Shown one piece after another: positions 36,490 through 48,905 of a stretch of DNA of 64,000 bases (positions are counted from its first letter, which is position 1; each line of letters starts with the position of its first letter). The notes beneath the pieces are model-generated. The model was not told the origin of the DNA. It ran no database searches and saw only the letters and a list, made by a program, of their open reading frames with translations. The translations under genes were made by a program, and so were the position numbers. The stretch comes from Lamellibrachia columna (Eukaryota > Annelida > Polychaeta > Sabellida > Siboglinidae). The stretch covers positions 32,406,976 through 32,470,975 of the forward strand of contig OY759267.1 of the NCBI GenBank assembly GCA_963662155.1. Direction: 5' to 3'.

Positions 36490-37040
36490 GTAATGAATAC
36501 AACGAAGAGCAACTAAGATGATTCCAGAATTAAGAGACCTTAGTTACGAAAGTCGCTTATTACAATGTGGTTTGACAACACTAGAGACCAGGAGACTAAG
36601 AGGAGACCAAATAGAAGTGTTTAAAATAGTGAACGGTTATGAGGATGTTGATAGGAATATGTTCTTCAAACTTAAAGAAGGCAGTAGAACCAGAGGACAC
36701 AAAGCAGCATTAGTTAAGGAGCAGTGTAGGTTGGACATGAGAAAGTACTCTTTCTCACAGAGGGTGATAAATGAATGGAACAAACTGCCAAATGATTGTG
36801 TTTATGCTAGTAGTGTGAATATGTTTAAAAATAGAATTGACAGATATCTGATAAGGGCGGGCTACACATAGATGAGAAAATTGTTGGACTCTCGATAAGC
36901 CAATGGCTTCCTTGTCCACTTGCCATCAGGAACTTGTTGTTCGAGATGTCAATCTTGTTAAACCTTGTTAAATCTTGTTAAACCTTGTTAAATCTTGTTA
37001 AATCTTGTTAAATCTTGTTAAATCTTGTTAAATCCTTTCT
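36490..37040 (+). mobile_element. CR1-like LINE, copy D, 3' end
   Basis: The open stretch 36518-36871 (117 codons, undamaged) holds MIPELRDLSYESRLLQCGLT and continues through LRGDQIEVFKIVNGYEDVDR to RYLIRAGYT and its stop. It is followed by the shared 3' untranslated region and about nine AATCTTGTTA/AACCTTGTTA units (36949-37035). It is 5'-truncated within the reverse transcriptase C-terminal domain. It is the least damaged of the 3' ends here, so it is likely the youngest copy. Confidence 0.9.
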
Positions 37041-37113
37041 TCATCTTGTCTGCTGGGACATCGTTGACAGGTCAGTCACGCGGTCACTTTGCAAGTTTGT
37101 TTACATGTTTTAT

Positions 37114-39521
37114 TGGTAGCATCCCAGTAGCCCGGTGTATCTAGCCCCTGTCCCAGTAGCCCCCGAGGTGTGAGAATTGAGTGCCAGTAGCCCCCCGAAG
37201 TGTGAGAATTGAGTGCCACTAGCCCTCCAGTCAGTATGCTGTTGATTTAACACACCCCCTCTTTCTAGATATTTCTAATTGTAGGAAGAGTTAATCATTT
37301 GAAGGGTCAACCATTTGAAGCTCCATGTAACTTTCACACATCAATTGTGTGGTATGAAAAGCTCACTGTCCTAAGAGTTAAAGTAAATCCTCTACATAAA
37401 GCTTGTTAGAGGTGAGCAAAACCCAATTTAACTCACACATAAAAGCTAATTGCCCTGATCCAGGTAAAAGCTATTGAAAGTCAATTGCCCTAACATTTAA
37501 CTGAATAAACTATTGATTGTGGATTTGTGGTGTTCTGTGCCTGTCAGTTCACACATTTCTAGCCAATAAGGAAAGGATATGTTGAGCTGCTCTGCTGAGT
37601 TTCATGTTAAATTTTAAATTTGAGTTTGGAATGACACGTGAAACATGGCTGCAAGTGTTGAGTTCATCGAACGTGCTAGGGGACTTCCTGTTGCTGTTTT
37701 GAACAGTTATACCTATCACAAATCCAAATTGAAAGCGTTGACAAATGGCATGAAGTTCACATGTAGCAAGAGAAAAAGTGTGAAGTGTAAGGCATTTGTG
37801 GTGGTCAGCGATGATGGAACTGTGGTGAAAGCTGAATATAGCCACAATCACCAACCCAACCCAGGTGACGTACAAGCGCGACAATTGAGAGGAAACATGA
37901 GGAAGCGAGCCAGGGATGAAACAACTTCAATGCAGGTGATTTACGATCAGGAAAAGGTGAAACTGTTTCAACAAAGTTCGACTGCGATGGCTTCACCAGG
38001 TGAGACAGCATCTGCTCTGCCCCAATACCAGCATGTCAAGTCATCACTGTACCGTAAACGGAGGAAACGCTTCCCCCTAATGCCTTCCACAAGAGGTGAC
38101 ATTGACCTGGACAGCCAGTGGACAACTACGGTTCAATGAGATCGGTTCCTGCTTGGCGAAGATGGCGATGGAGCCGACAAAATAATAGCGTTTGCATCCA
38201 ACTCTGCTCTGCATGCGCTAGCGAATGCTGATACCCATCACATGGATGGGACGTTTGCAACAGCACCAAGGCTGTTTTATCAAATAGTCACATTGCATGT
38301 ATTCGTTCTTGGGGTGATGCTGCCACTTGTGTTTGGTCTGCTCCCCAACAAAGACGGGAACACCTACATTCGTTTCCTCAGTTTGGTGAAGGAAAAGTCT
38401 GAATCAATCGGATTCACCATCAGCCCCCAACGTATCATGCAGGATTTTGAGAAAGGTCTGATGAATGCCTGCGTACACGTGTTCCAAGGAGTGATTGTCA
38501 AGAGGTGCTACTTCCACTACGCCCAGTGTCTGTGGCAGAGAATCCAAGGTATCGGACTATCCGTGAGCTACAGAGAGAACGCTGACCACAGGAATTGGTT
38601 TCGTATGCTAGTAGCGATGCCATTCGTCCCCGTGCCACATGTGAAAGACGCATTTCAATTTATCAAGAACACAGCACCAGATGCACCCCATGTACGATAC
38701 TTCAATGACTACTTCAACAGGACATGGATGAACGGGCAGTATCCAATCGATCCAACCTAATCCAACCTTTAAATATGACGGCCCTCGCACCAACAATCAC
38801 GTTGAAGGGTATCATACACGACTCATGCGGAAGGCAGGCAAGATACACCCCAATATCTTTGAGGTGGTCGAGCTGTTCAGCCAAGAGGAAGCCGCATCAC
38901 TCGTCTCCATCCTCCAGATACAGTCGGGTCAGCCCGCTCCCAAGCGCAGGAAGAAGTACATCAACCTTGATGCTCGTTTGGACCAACTTGGACTGGAATA
39001 CATGTTATGTGACCGGGGAATTGAGTCATATCTCAGTGCCATTGGACACATGATGGACAATTTCACTTAATTTCATTGACTAGTCATGCTTGCATATGGA
39101 TATGGTATTATATGTGCAAACAACTTATTATCAACTTTGATATGACATTGTAATGTTTTCCCACAACAATGTTTTGATTACTGCTATGAACACAGCATTA
39201 TTTTTATGTTACATTTCCATTTACTGTCTATTTCTCTTAATGGTTGGTTACCTGTATCTGTGTATAACAAATAAAAGAGGGTTTTTACAGTTTCCCTCCA
39301 ATAAAAAAGTCCAACATTCCTTGACTATGCACCAGATATATGACTATTTTCTTATTTAAAATCAGGTACCTACATTTGTTCAGCCCTAAAGTTAAGATGG
39401 GATAGAACACTGAATGGAACAGCCAGGTGGCTTTGGCAAAATGGTAAGTAGTGCCACTAGCCCCCGTTAGTGCCAGTAGCCCCCGGGGGGCTAGTGGGAC
39501 GGGGGCTAGGGGTACTAGACC
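37114..39521 (+). mobile_element. FLYWCH-type MULE transposon, 2.4 kb
   Basis: Both ends carry inverted copies of a TAGCCCC-rich sequence. The left has CTAGCCCCTGTCCCAGTAGC at about 37141. The right, read inverted, has CTAGCCCCCGTCCCACTAGC at about 39490-39510. Internal direct repeats of a GTGTGAGAATTGAGTGCCAG module lie at the left end. GTTTTAT at 37107-37113 and 39522-39528 could be part of a 7-9 bp target duplication, as expected for Mutator-like elements. The element contains one transposase gene with only two visible lesions. Confidence 0.75.
37645..39070 (+). pseudogene. FLYWCH/MULE transposase, two lesions
   Basis: The ATG at 37645 opens a FLYWCH zinc-finger domain: GLPVAVLNSYTYHK, then FTCSKRKSVKCKAF with two Cys, then AEYSHNHQPN with two His, which binds DNA. 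A TGA at 38137, after WTTTVQ, interrupts the frame. The same frame continues DRFLLGEDGDGADKII and the MULE transposase core: HMDGTFATAPRLF (first Asp), IMQDFEKGLMNA (second Asp), VIVKRCYFHYAQCLWQ, up to WMNGQYPIDPT. After a frameshift at about 38755 the C-terminal part reads KYDGPRTNNHVEGYHTRLMR (NNHVEGYH carries the third acid) and ends at 39070. The stop may be a CGA-to-TGA change. With only two lesions the gene died recently, or one lesion is a sequencing error. Confidence 0.88.
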
Positions 39522-40129
39522 GTTTTATCTCCCGCCAAAATGAGCAAAACACCCTCCAGAACTTCAAACATACACTGCTACACGATAATATAGTTAGATA
39601 GATCAATTACTACTTACACATGTACTTGAAGAATGGATATTTATGAACTTTCAACAACTACGACGAGAAAGACAAACTTGAAACAACAGCGGGCTAGGAT
39701 ATCGGATAATTTATTATTATGACATGTGTGTGGCACCACCTAACGTTCAAATAGCTAGATAATTATTGGCGTCAGTGGATAGTGATACGGGGTTGTTTTA
39801 TTTGTACAGTACATTACTACCCAGACCTAGCCAAAATAAAAATAAATATTTTTGTGTTAATAAATGATCATTGAAAGACATACAATTGTTTTATTCGTGA
39901 ATCAATGTGAATCCCGGATTTGCAAGAATCATGAAATTTTCACCTTAAAAAACAAAATACTTTCACCTAAAGAAATAAAACAGGATGTATATCAAAGTAA
40001 AGAACGTTTATTCAGCTTTACAGGCATATGCACACTTTTATTATAGGTGGTCTATGTTGGCTGCTATGGACCGTTAAAGGCACCCCCTATAAATGGGCCT
40101 CTCTGGGTACACGTTTTTGGGTTCAGCCT
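39522..40129. other. No gene recognised
   Basis: AT-rich DNA between the MULE and the short TIR elements. No coding signal. Confidence 0.5.
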
Positions 40130-40439
40130 CCTGTTACGTTTCCCATTGGCAACCATGTTAACATTTTGCACGATTATAAGAAAACAGGACCATAAAAAAT
40201 TCTGAAACTGAATATTGACCAATTTCTGCATAAATTACTATGCACATGTGCCTTGTGGTGAAAAAAATTGCCAAAAATCCTTCCGCCTATTTAAATCATC
40301 TAAAAATCCACGGTTACACTGCTAACATGTTCTACCAGCAAAATTGCCAATGTGTCTGCTCAAATGCAGTTATGTCAGATGGTATGATCTTTTGAAAACT
40401 ACACATATCTAAAATTACTGTGCCGTACATTCGTTTGTA
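40130..40439 (-). mobile_element. Short TIR element (450 bp family), diverged copy
   Basis: GGCAACCATGTTAACATTTT, GATTATAAGAAAACAGGACC and the TTCCGCCTATTTAA block match the next element (40440-40889) in order, at roughly 75-80% identity. It stands head-to-tail with that element. Its terminal repeats are not clear. Confidence 0.6.
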
Positions 40440-40889
40440 GGAGTCAGACCACAGTTGAGAATTGCATTGGTGGCCATGTTAACGTTTTGTCTGATTATAA
40501 GAAAACGTGACCACTAAAAATTCTGAAACTTTTTCACAGCAACTGCCATCATCTCGTTGACATGCTGACCAAGTTTTATCAAAATCACATACCTTCAGCT
40601 CTTTTAAAACGCCCCGACGTGCGATGCCCATCAATTTTGACAAAAATAGTCATGTATTCATGCGCCAACGTGGCCCATAGCAGAAAAATTCCCATAAATC
40701 CCTCCGCCTGTTAAACTCTCAAAAAAATGCACCATTTCACAGCCTATAGCTTCTACAAACAAACCTGTGAATATGCCTGCTTAATTGCATTAATGTCACA
40801 TCATATGAATTCTTTAAATTCACATATCGCAATTTAATATGCCCTACATTTGAAACAATAAACAGGAAGGTCAACTGTAGTCTAACCCC
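40440..40889 (-). mobile_element. Short TIR element (450 bp family), full copy 1
   Basis: The left end GGAGTCAGACCACAGTTGA is matched by the inverted right end GGGGTTAGACTACAGTTGA. The interior is the same as 42436-42899 (TTTTGTCTGATTATAAGAAA, CATCTCGTTGACATGCTGAC, CCCCGACGTGCGATGCCCAT). It encodes nothing recognisable, so it is a MITE-like nonautonomous DNA element. No clear target duplication was found. Confidence 0.8.
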
Positions 40890-40913
40890 AAATAGGGAAT
40901 TTGGGGTTAGACT
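40879..40913. other. 15 bp perfect hairpin at element end
   Basis: AGTCTAACCCCAAAT, five bases, then the exact inverse ATTTGGGGTTAGACT. The left arm is the terminal repeat of the element at 40440-40889. The right arm therefore looks like an inverted fragment of another element end. Confidence 0.75.
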
Positions 40914-40921
40914 AGTGTCAA

Positions 40922-41142
40922 ATTTTATATCAAGTTGCGGCACAGTGTATATGTAGACACATTATGGAATACTCCTGCTTGTCAAGTCATTATTATTTGT
41001 TTGACAGCCAAGTCTAAACAATGCTTTGCCCGTATTATTAGCTGAAAACCAGTCACATAATTTAATTATAGGTCGATTTTGACACTTGATAAATCATAGA
41101 TCATGTACACTAGATTTACATGAATCAATGAAGCCTGCTTAC
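40922..41142 (+). repeat. Interspersed repeat family R2, member 2
   Basis: Counterpart of 23925-24150 in the same orientation, immediately right of the hairpin at 40879-40913. Confidence 0.85.
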
Positions 41143-42435
41143 TGCCCCTTTGAATATACTAATGAGTTTATTTTTAAATTAGTATTCATATAATTGCTTG
41201 ATTTTATACCAAACATGGCATAACTTTGTAAGAAAATTTGACATTTTTCACATTTAACATGATTTAGGGTAAATTCCAATGTGTCAGGTTTGTCAAATTG
41301 TATTGTTTGTGTGACTGCTTTCATACTTCTAGTTGATAAGATACAAGGCGAACAGCTTGATGTCGATACGCCACCATAAAAGGGTATCACATGTCCAGAT
41401 GCCAATCGTGGCTAGATTTGAAAATGCTGATCTACGCAGTGCTTCTAGTGGGTGTGGCACAACCAAAATACAACTATTCTGTCCAAATTTGTCACACAAT
41501 GTTGCTAACACACTGGGCCACAAGACAAATATCACCAGTGACCGCTCTAGTCCAAAACGGCTACCTGTTCCGTCACATACTTGTGTCATACCCCGTAATT
41601 TTCGCAAACTTTCCATTTTGGCATCCGATCTGTACCATGATGTTCGTGATTGCTACTGCTGTCTGCCTTTTCCAAGCAAACTGTTCACTTTTCCTATCAA
41701 CCTGTGCCTATGGGAATGATTATATCTTATGTTAACCACTTCAGAGTTATGGTTAGCTAGGGATGGGGTTGCTAGAGATGGGGTTAGCCAGGGATGTGGT
41801 TAGCTAGAGATGGGGTTAGTATTGATTTTGGAAAGGCAACAGTTATTGTTGATATTAAAAATTGCTCATTGTAGACTTTTAGCTTACCACAAGCTCTATA
41901 ATGCTATTATAGCATATGAAAAATAAACAAATTGTATTTATTAGCAATGAAATATCATGTTACACATCAACTTGCGCAATATATCAGCTCGTGCACATCA
42001 AATGTTATAGTACAAAACTAAAATGTACATTTATTTGACATGTTTTATATTTAGTAGATCGGTTATAGGACACCTCCTAAAGGACACTGTTAAACAGTTT
42101 AAATAGTAGTGTAATGTAATGATCTTGTTCACTAGATGGAATCAATAACATATATATAATATTATCCAGTCTGACACCGACAATTGGTTAAGTCAAACAC
42201 ACACAACATGGGACAGGTTAGCAACCGTTTTTATTTATTTATTTATTTTCAAAAATATGAGCCCTAATTATATTATCATAATTTCAAATTATAAAAATGA
42301 TAAGAAATTTTTTATAACAAACTAATAATTTCATCCAAATTACGTGTAACATCCACAATTAAGCTAATAACAACGACCGAAACAAGCATATCAACATTTT
42401 ATAACCGTGTTTGTGACCCCGACTTCCGTCTAATT
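41143..42435. other. No gene recognised
   Basis: Contains opposing open stretches around 41330-41735 with no recognised domain, and several GGGGTTAGCTAGGGATG-like short direct repeats at 41750-41815. I cannot support a gene. Confidence 0.4.
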
Positions 42436-42899
42436 GGAGTCAGACCACAGTTGAGAATTTCATTGGTGGCCATGTTAACGTTTTGTCTGATTATAAGAAA
42501 ACATGACCACTAAAAATTCTAAAACTTTTTCATAGCAACTGCCATCATCTCATTGACATGCTGACCAAGTTTATCAAAATCACATACCTCCAGCTCTTTT
42601 AAAACACCCCGACGTGCAATGCCCATCCATTTAAAAAAAAATAGCCATGTATTCATGTGCCCACGAAGCCCATATATATATAGCAGAAAAATTCCCATAA
42701 AACCCTCCGCTGTTAAACTCTCAAAAAAATGAAACATTTCACAGCCAATATAGCTTCTACAAACAAACCTGTGAATATGCCTGCTCAATTGCACTTATGT
42801 CACATCATATGAATTCTTTAAATTCACATATCGCAATTTAATACGCCCTATACATTCGTGTGAAACAATAAACAGGAAGGTCAACTGTGGTCTTACTCC
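42436..42899 (-). mobile_element. Short TIR element (450 bp family), full copy 2
   Basis: 464 bp. The ends GGAGTCAGACCACAGTTGA and, inverted, GGAGTAAGACCACAGTTGA differ at one base of 19. This is the reference copy for the family and lies 1.5 kb from full copy 1 in the same orientation. No coding capacity. The superfamily was not determined, because the flanks TAATT and TGTAA do not give a convincing target duplication. Confidence 0.85.
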
Positions 42900-43359
42900 T
42901 GTAACACATCAGGAAGTCTAACTGAGGCATGAACCCTTTGGTCGACTTGCTGATCATAGCACTACTAGCGCCGCCTAACGAGCTCCGGCATTGCTATAAA
43001 AGGGTATGCAACTAGGAGTGACCCAACTCACCTTTCAGCATCCGTATCTCGGCATTGCGATGCGTAATCCGAATACTATGACCACACACAAATGTCCCAA
43101 TGAATAAACTTTCACTATACCTACTTGTCATTAAAAACATATATGGATTTCTTACGAAAATAGGTATGTTTACGACTGTACACACAAAAATCACATAAAA
43201 CCACATACGGTCACGTGACAATGTTGCCCGAAGTGAGGTGTGACACCCTTTGTTAACCAAATAGTCTACCCAACAAAAGGAGCCAATGATCAGTCTTGCA
43301 AAGGTTATGTTTACGCGTATATATTATATATAGCAGGCGATTACATTATTTTTTAACAT

Positions 43360-43420
43360 AACACCTCATATCTGCTGATTTGTACGTACTTGCCTCATAT
43401 CTGCTGATTTGTACGTACTT
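43360..43420. repeat. Direct repeat of 32 bp
   Basis: CCTCATATCTGCTGATTTGT followed by ACGTACTTG is present twice in immediate succession (about 43364-43422). Confidence 0.85.
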
Positions 43421-43746
43421 GCAATTATAAAAGAAATAATGTTTTATTTCATTAAGAAAACTTCACTTATTCGCCACGTGCAAGAGGACACCTGTCAACT
43501 GCTGTAGAACGCGAGGGAGGGAGGGTGCTTCTGCTTGTATGTGCTTCTGCTTGTATGTGATTCTGCTTGAAGATAGATGTCTGTTAGGTCAGGGCATTTA
43601 TCAAGTTGTGGCCGTAGAATTTTGCTTATGCCTTACCGGATCTCTGCGTCGGAAACTGCCAGCAATCCAGACGAAGTGGTGGTTTGCACCACTCTGTCAA
43701 AGTCATCCTGGCTTAGCCGTAGCAACCAAACCCCACAGCTATAGCT

Positions 43747-44626
<880 letters not shown>

Positions 44627-45103
44627 GTCATGTGTTGTCTCCTCCATTGTAAAATCCCATGTAAATCCAAGTAAAATTACTAATGAAAGTGACAAAACCG
44701 TTATCTGAATGCAAAGACGTCTAATCCGCCTGAGAATCCAAATGACAGTGACATGAGACCAGTATGTTAGGGGGGTGGGGACAAATTGTCACCAGTGCAG
44801 CCTCCGTCTGCTAAGTTACATAAAAGCAGAGCAAGTCACATTATAATATATTTACAGACATCGGTCAACGTTTGTTTATTTCAGTTAATTGGACACTGTC
44901 ACGTTTCATTCTATAAGAGGTTTATGTGATGATGCAAATGCGTAGTAACATTTTAATAGGACATGACAGGCATGAAATGTTGACCAGTGGTTTCGTGGCG
45001 TCATACTAACCCACTGTGCAGCAGCGACTAGAGTAGACCATAGTCTGTGGAGTAGACAGATCTAAACTACAATCTTAGTAAGAACATGAAACAAATATGC
45101 TAT

Positions 45104-45165
<62 letters not shown>

Positions 45166-45759
45166 CGCACAGAAGAACAATTAACCGAGACATAACGTTA
45201 TATGGCAGACTAACTAAAATGTACTTAATTTCTGTGAAGAACTGTTTAACTTTACCAAGATGATATATGGCCGAAACGGAAACTATGCCGGAAACGGCGA
45301 CTGCTACTCAGAACAATGATAGGTGTAAGTCATATGTGATTTCTGACCCAGACAGAACACCCGTTACGCGGGAAAATATGATAACCCGCATTCCCGTTTG
45401 CGCATCCGTTCTTGCGCACAGTTATTATCGTAAATTGGGAAATGTCAATGCAGCGCCCTAAAAGCCAGATTATACCAGCGACGCTACAAAGGTTTATCAC
45501 TGTCAGCGTGTATTCATTGCATACCGTTATAATGGATAATAAATGTAGAAGCCTGGGCCTAATGCCAGATACATAAAAAGTCACAGGGTCACATATAATT
45601 GCAAATTGAGACCTTGTATGGAATCTAATGGCTCCATAAGTTCACTTGGCTGGAAGTAGCCAGCCCAAAATGTTTACTTTAGAAATATTTGCAGAGGCAA
45701 TCAAGCCATGATTAACCATAAACTTATCACCCTTTGACCCTACCAGTGGACATTCTATT
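44627..45759. other. No gene recognised; (TA)n at 45109-45160
   Basis: Unassigned DNA with a TA tract. The open stretches at 45267-45461 and 45330-45584 overlap on opposite strands and show no domain. Confidence 0.4.
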
Positions 45760-45837
45760 GTCTAGGTCAGGGTTCGGCAACCTTTTTGAACGGAGGGCCA
45801 AATGAATGACTTGGAATAGGTCAGCGGGCCACACATA

Positions 45838-46087
<250 letters not shown>

Positions 46088-46139
46088 TGCAACATACATA
46101 CGTTGTGTGTAGCAGTGGTATCGAGTATTGTTGTAAATA

Positions 46140-48115
46140 GACCAGACCAGGAGTACTAGATCCACCACTGCAGCGTACAAAGATGCCTGCAGACTGCTAC
46201 GAAAACGCACCCGTGCCCTGAAGTCAGAATGGTGGGAAATGAAGGCAGAGGAGCTGCAGAGATCTGCAGACAGAAATGACATGAAGGGCTTCTACAATGG
46301 ACTGAAGGAAGTGTGGGGACCCGCGAAAAAAGGACCTGTTCACCTGAAGTCAACAGATGGAATGGAGACCTTCTCTGACAGCAAGAGAGTTGTGGCAAGA
46401 TGGAGTGAACACTTCCAAAAACTACTCAACGTCCCTGGCGACATAGAACATGAAGCTCTTGTCAACATCCAGCAGCGCATTACCAACACATGCCTTGATG
46501 AGATTCCAAACATGGATGAGATGGCTAGAGCAATCGCCGGCCTGAAAGATGGCAAAGCACCTGGGAGTGATGGAATTCCTGCTGAAGTATGGAAGCACGG
46601 AGGAGACAATCTGTCCAACAGACTGCACCAATTAATCACCAAAGCCTGGGAAGAGGGTTCTGTACCACAAGCGTGGAAGGATGCCAGCATTGTAACCATC
46701 TACAAGAAAGGAGATCGAACAGACTGTGGGAACTACAGAGGAATCTCTCTTCTTTCCATAGCAGGCAAGATCTTCGCCAGGATCCTGCTCAACAGACTAT
46801 CTATTCACATAACACCAGAAGTAGTTCCGGAGACATATGTGTGGCTTCAGATCCAACCGGACCACAGCGGACATGATATTTTGTCTTCGACAACTACAAG
46901 AAAAGTGCATTGAGCAGGACCGACCACTATATATAGTATTTGTTGACTTCACGAAGGCGTTTGATACAGTCGGAAGGACTGGGCTATGGCAGCTACTGAG
47001 GAAATATGGATGCCCAGAGAAATTCACAACCATGATCGAGGCTCTACATACGGGAATGATGGCGAATGTGAGTGTTGGAGGGGAAGTCTCGGAAACGTTC
47101 GGTGTTACCAATGGTGTCAAGCAAGGCTGTGTACTGGCCCCCACGCTCTTCTCCATCTTCCTATCAGCAATGCTTGTCGAGGCTTTCCGAGGCATGGGAG
47201 ATGGCGTCTATATACAGTCTAGACAGAGCGCTGACCTATTCAACATCGCACACTTCAGAGCGAAGACCAAGACTACCCAGATACTTGTGAGAGAGCTGCT
47301 ATACGCAGATGACAGTGCACTGGTCGCCCACTCCGCTGAAGAGACCCAGAGAATAGTGGATGCTTTCTCCGATGCATCAAAGAAGTTCGGCCTGAAGATT
47401 AACATCAAGAAGACGGAAGTGCTGTACCAACCCAACTCTACAAGAACCCGAGAGGAGGATATCATGGTTGATGGAAACAAACTGAACTCTGTTCCGGAAT
47501 TCACCTACCTCGGAAGCACTATATCAAGTGATGGACGCATTGATGCTGAAATACAGAGGAGGATGGCCAAGGCTAGCGCATCTTTCGGCCGATTACGCCA
47601 GAGACTCTGGAACAACCACCATGTGTCCACGCGGGTCAAAGGCAAGATCTACCGTGCAATTGTGCTATCCACCTTACTATACGGAGCCGAGGCCTGGACA
47701 GTGTACAGACGACAGGTGAAAAAGCTGCATGCCTTCATGATGCGACATCTGCGTTCGATCATGAGGCTAACCTGGAAGGACAAAGTGACAAACAAGGAAA
47801 TACTCGGTCGGATAGGGCTGCCCTCTATGGAAGATCTTCTGATCAAAAAGAATCTCCTGTGGACTGGACACCTCATGAGGATGTCATCAGACAGACTACC
47901 AAAGCAGATCCTCTACTCTCAATTGTCTTCTGGTCACAGACAGAGAGGACGCCCTCGTCTCCGGTTCAAGGATACCATCAAGAGAAACCTCAAGCTGAGA
48001 GACATAAAGACCGACTCATGGACATCACTCTCACAGCAGAGAACTAAATGGAGTGCGGCGGTCAAGAAATGAAAGCAGTCTTTGTCGCATAGCGACTGAC
48101 AGCATGATGATGATG
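46140..48115 (+). mobile_element. RTE-like LINE, 5'-truncated, inside the hAT element
   Basis: Starts without an endonuclease domain and ends with a GCATGATGATGATGAGG tail. A short triplet-like 3' tail in place of poly(A) is characteristic of the RTE clade. The coding body (next entry) is full from the pre-RT linker to the C terminus. Its plus orientation is opposite to that of the hAT transposase. No target duplication was recognised. Confidence 0.8.
46147..48072 (+). pseudogene. RTE-like reverse transcriptase, one frameshift
   Basis: The frame is open from before 46147 ([20 protein letters not shown]) through DGKAPGSDGIPAEVWKHGGD (about 46550), IVTIYKKGDRTDCGNYRGIS (about 46690) to about 46838. 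One frameshift follows, after which 46837-48072 is uninterrupted: FVDFTKAFDTVGR (about 46940), VKQGCVLAPTLF (about 47118), LLYADDSALVAHS (about 47300, the catalytic YADD), FTYLGSTISSDGRIDAEIQR (about 47500), LLYGAEAWTVY (about 47680) and RQRGRPRLRFKDTIKR near the end. The family resembles the proteins often annotated as craniofacial development protein 2-like. Only the frameshift and the missing 5' part make it defective. Confidence 0.88.
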
Positions 48116-48544
48116 AGGTCTGATTTTGAACAACAGTTTTAAAAACATACATTATTCATGTTACGTGTTCTTGGCATGCCGCTGATGCCATGTTGACCCG
48201 TGTGCCACTGACGTCTGATGCTAGAGATGTTGCTGCGCCACCAAGTGTCCCACATCTGGCTGCAGACTTGACACTACGAGCCTCAGCACGTCATCCAAAC
48301 ATCCGTATGTTAGATGCGTTCATGGCTTGCATTAAACGAAGTTCATCTTATAATAATAATAATAATGATAATAAAATTACTTATTTGGCGCCAATATCCT
48401 CGGAAAATCCAAGTTCAGTGGCGCAACAAAACCAAAGGATTAGGCATTCTCGTGACCATGTACAATGCAAAAAGTCGTCAACAGATGGATGGAGGTGCCA
48501 AGATGCTAAGGAGGATAGGCAGTTGTGATAAGATAGGTTTTCAG

Positions 48545-48905
48545 ATTACGGCGAAATTAAGCTATATTTCTTGCTGATTTTACGTTGTCGGGGATTGAAT
48601 TCCACAGAGTTGGTCTACATGTCCGGAGTAGCTAGATTGTTTTCGATGAGTGTCGGGAAGTAATTTGCATCCCGCAGTTGTGTTTCCCACAATCGAAACC
48701 TGGTATCGAAAGCGGAGACAAACTGGCACAGTTCATTGATTAGTTGTTCTCTTCTCTGGAGTTTGGCGTTCAGCAGAGTGAGGTTGCTCCGTGACGTAGA
48801 CTAAAATGCAAAATCGCACATCCATAAGGGGTCAGTGAATGCCGGTACTTCTGCACCCTTCTTCTCCATGAATACGCTAATCTCATGTCTCAGCTCGTAC
48901 ACGTG
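48545..48905 (-). pseudogene. hAT transposase relic (ZBED5/GTF2IRD2-like)
   Basis: On the minus strand from 48902 it reads YELRHEISVFMEKKGAEVPA and FTDPLWMCDFAF. After a frameshift and small deletion it reads LTLLNAKLQRREQLINELCQ, FVSAFDTRFRLWETQLRDAN and YFPTLIENN. This order (ELRHEI-x-F, then DPLWMCDFAFL, then LN-x-LQ with a following FKxKLxLWE) is typical of hAT transposases domesticated as ZBED5 and GTF2IRD2. The N-terminal BED finger and the C-terminal dimerisation region were not found. The relic abuts the 49 bp array, whose unit is its own upstream coding sequence. Confidence 0.75.

Noticed and set aside
36949..37035. AATCTTGTTA repeats as a telomere-like repeat
   Set aside because: The same motif ends several CR1-like copies (A, C, D), so it is the LINE 3' tail.
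41329..41735. Overlapping open frames on both strands as a gene
   Set aside because: Opposing frames shadow each other, with no recognised domain and no splice evidence.
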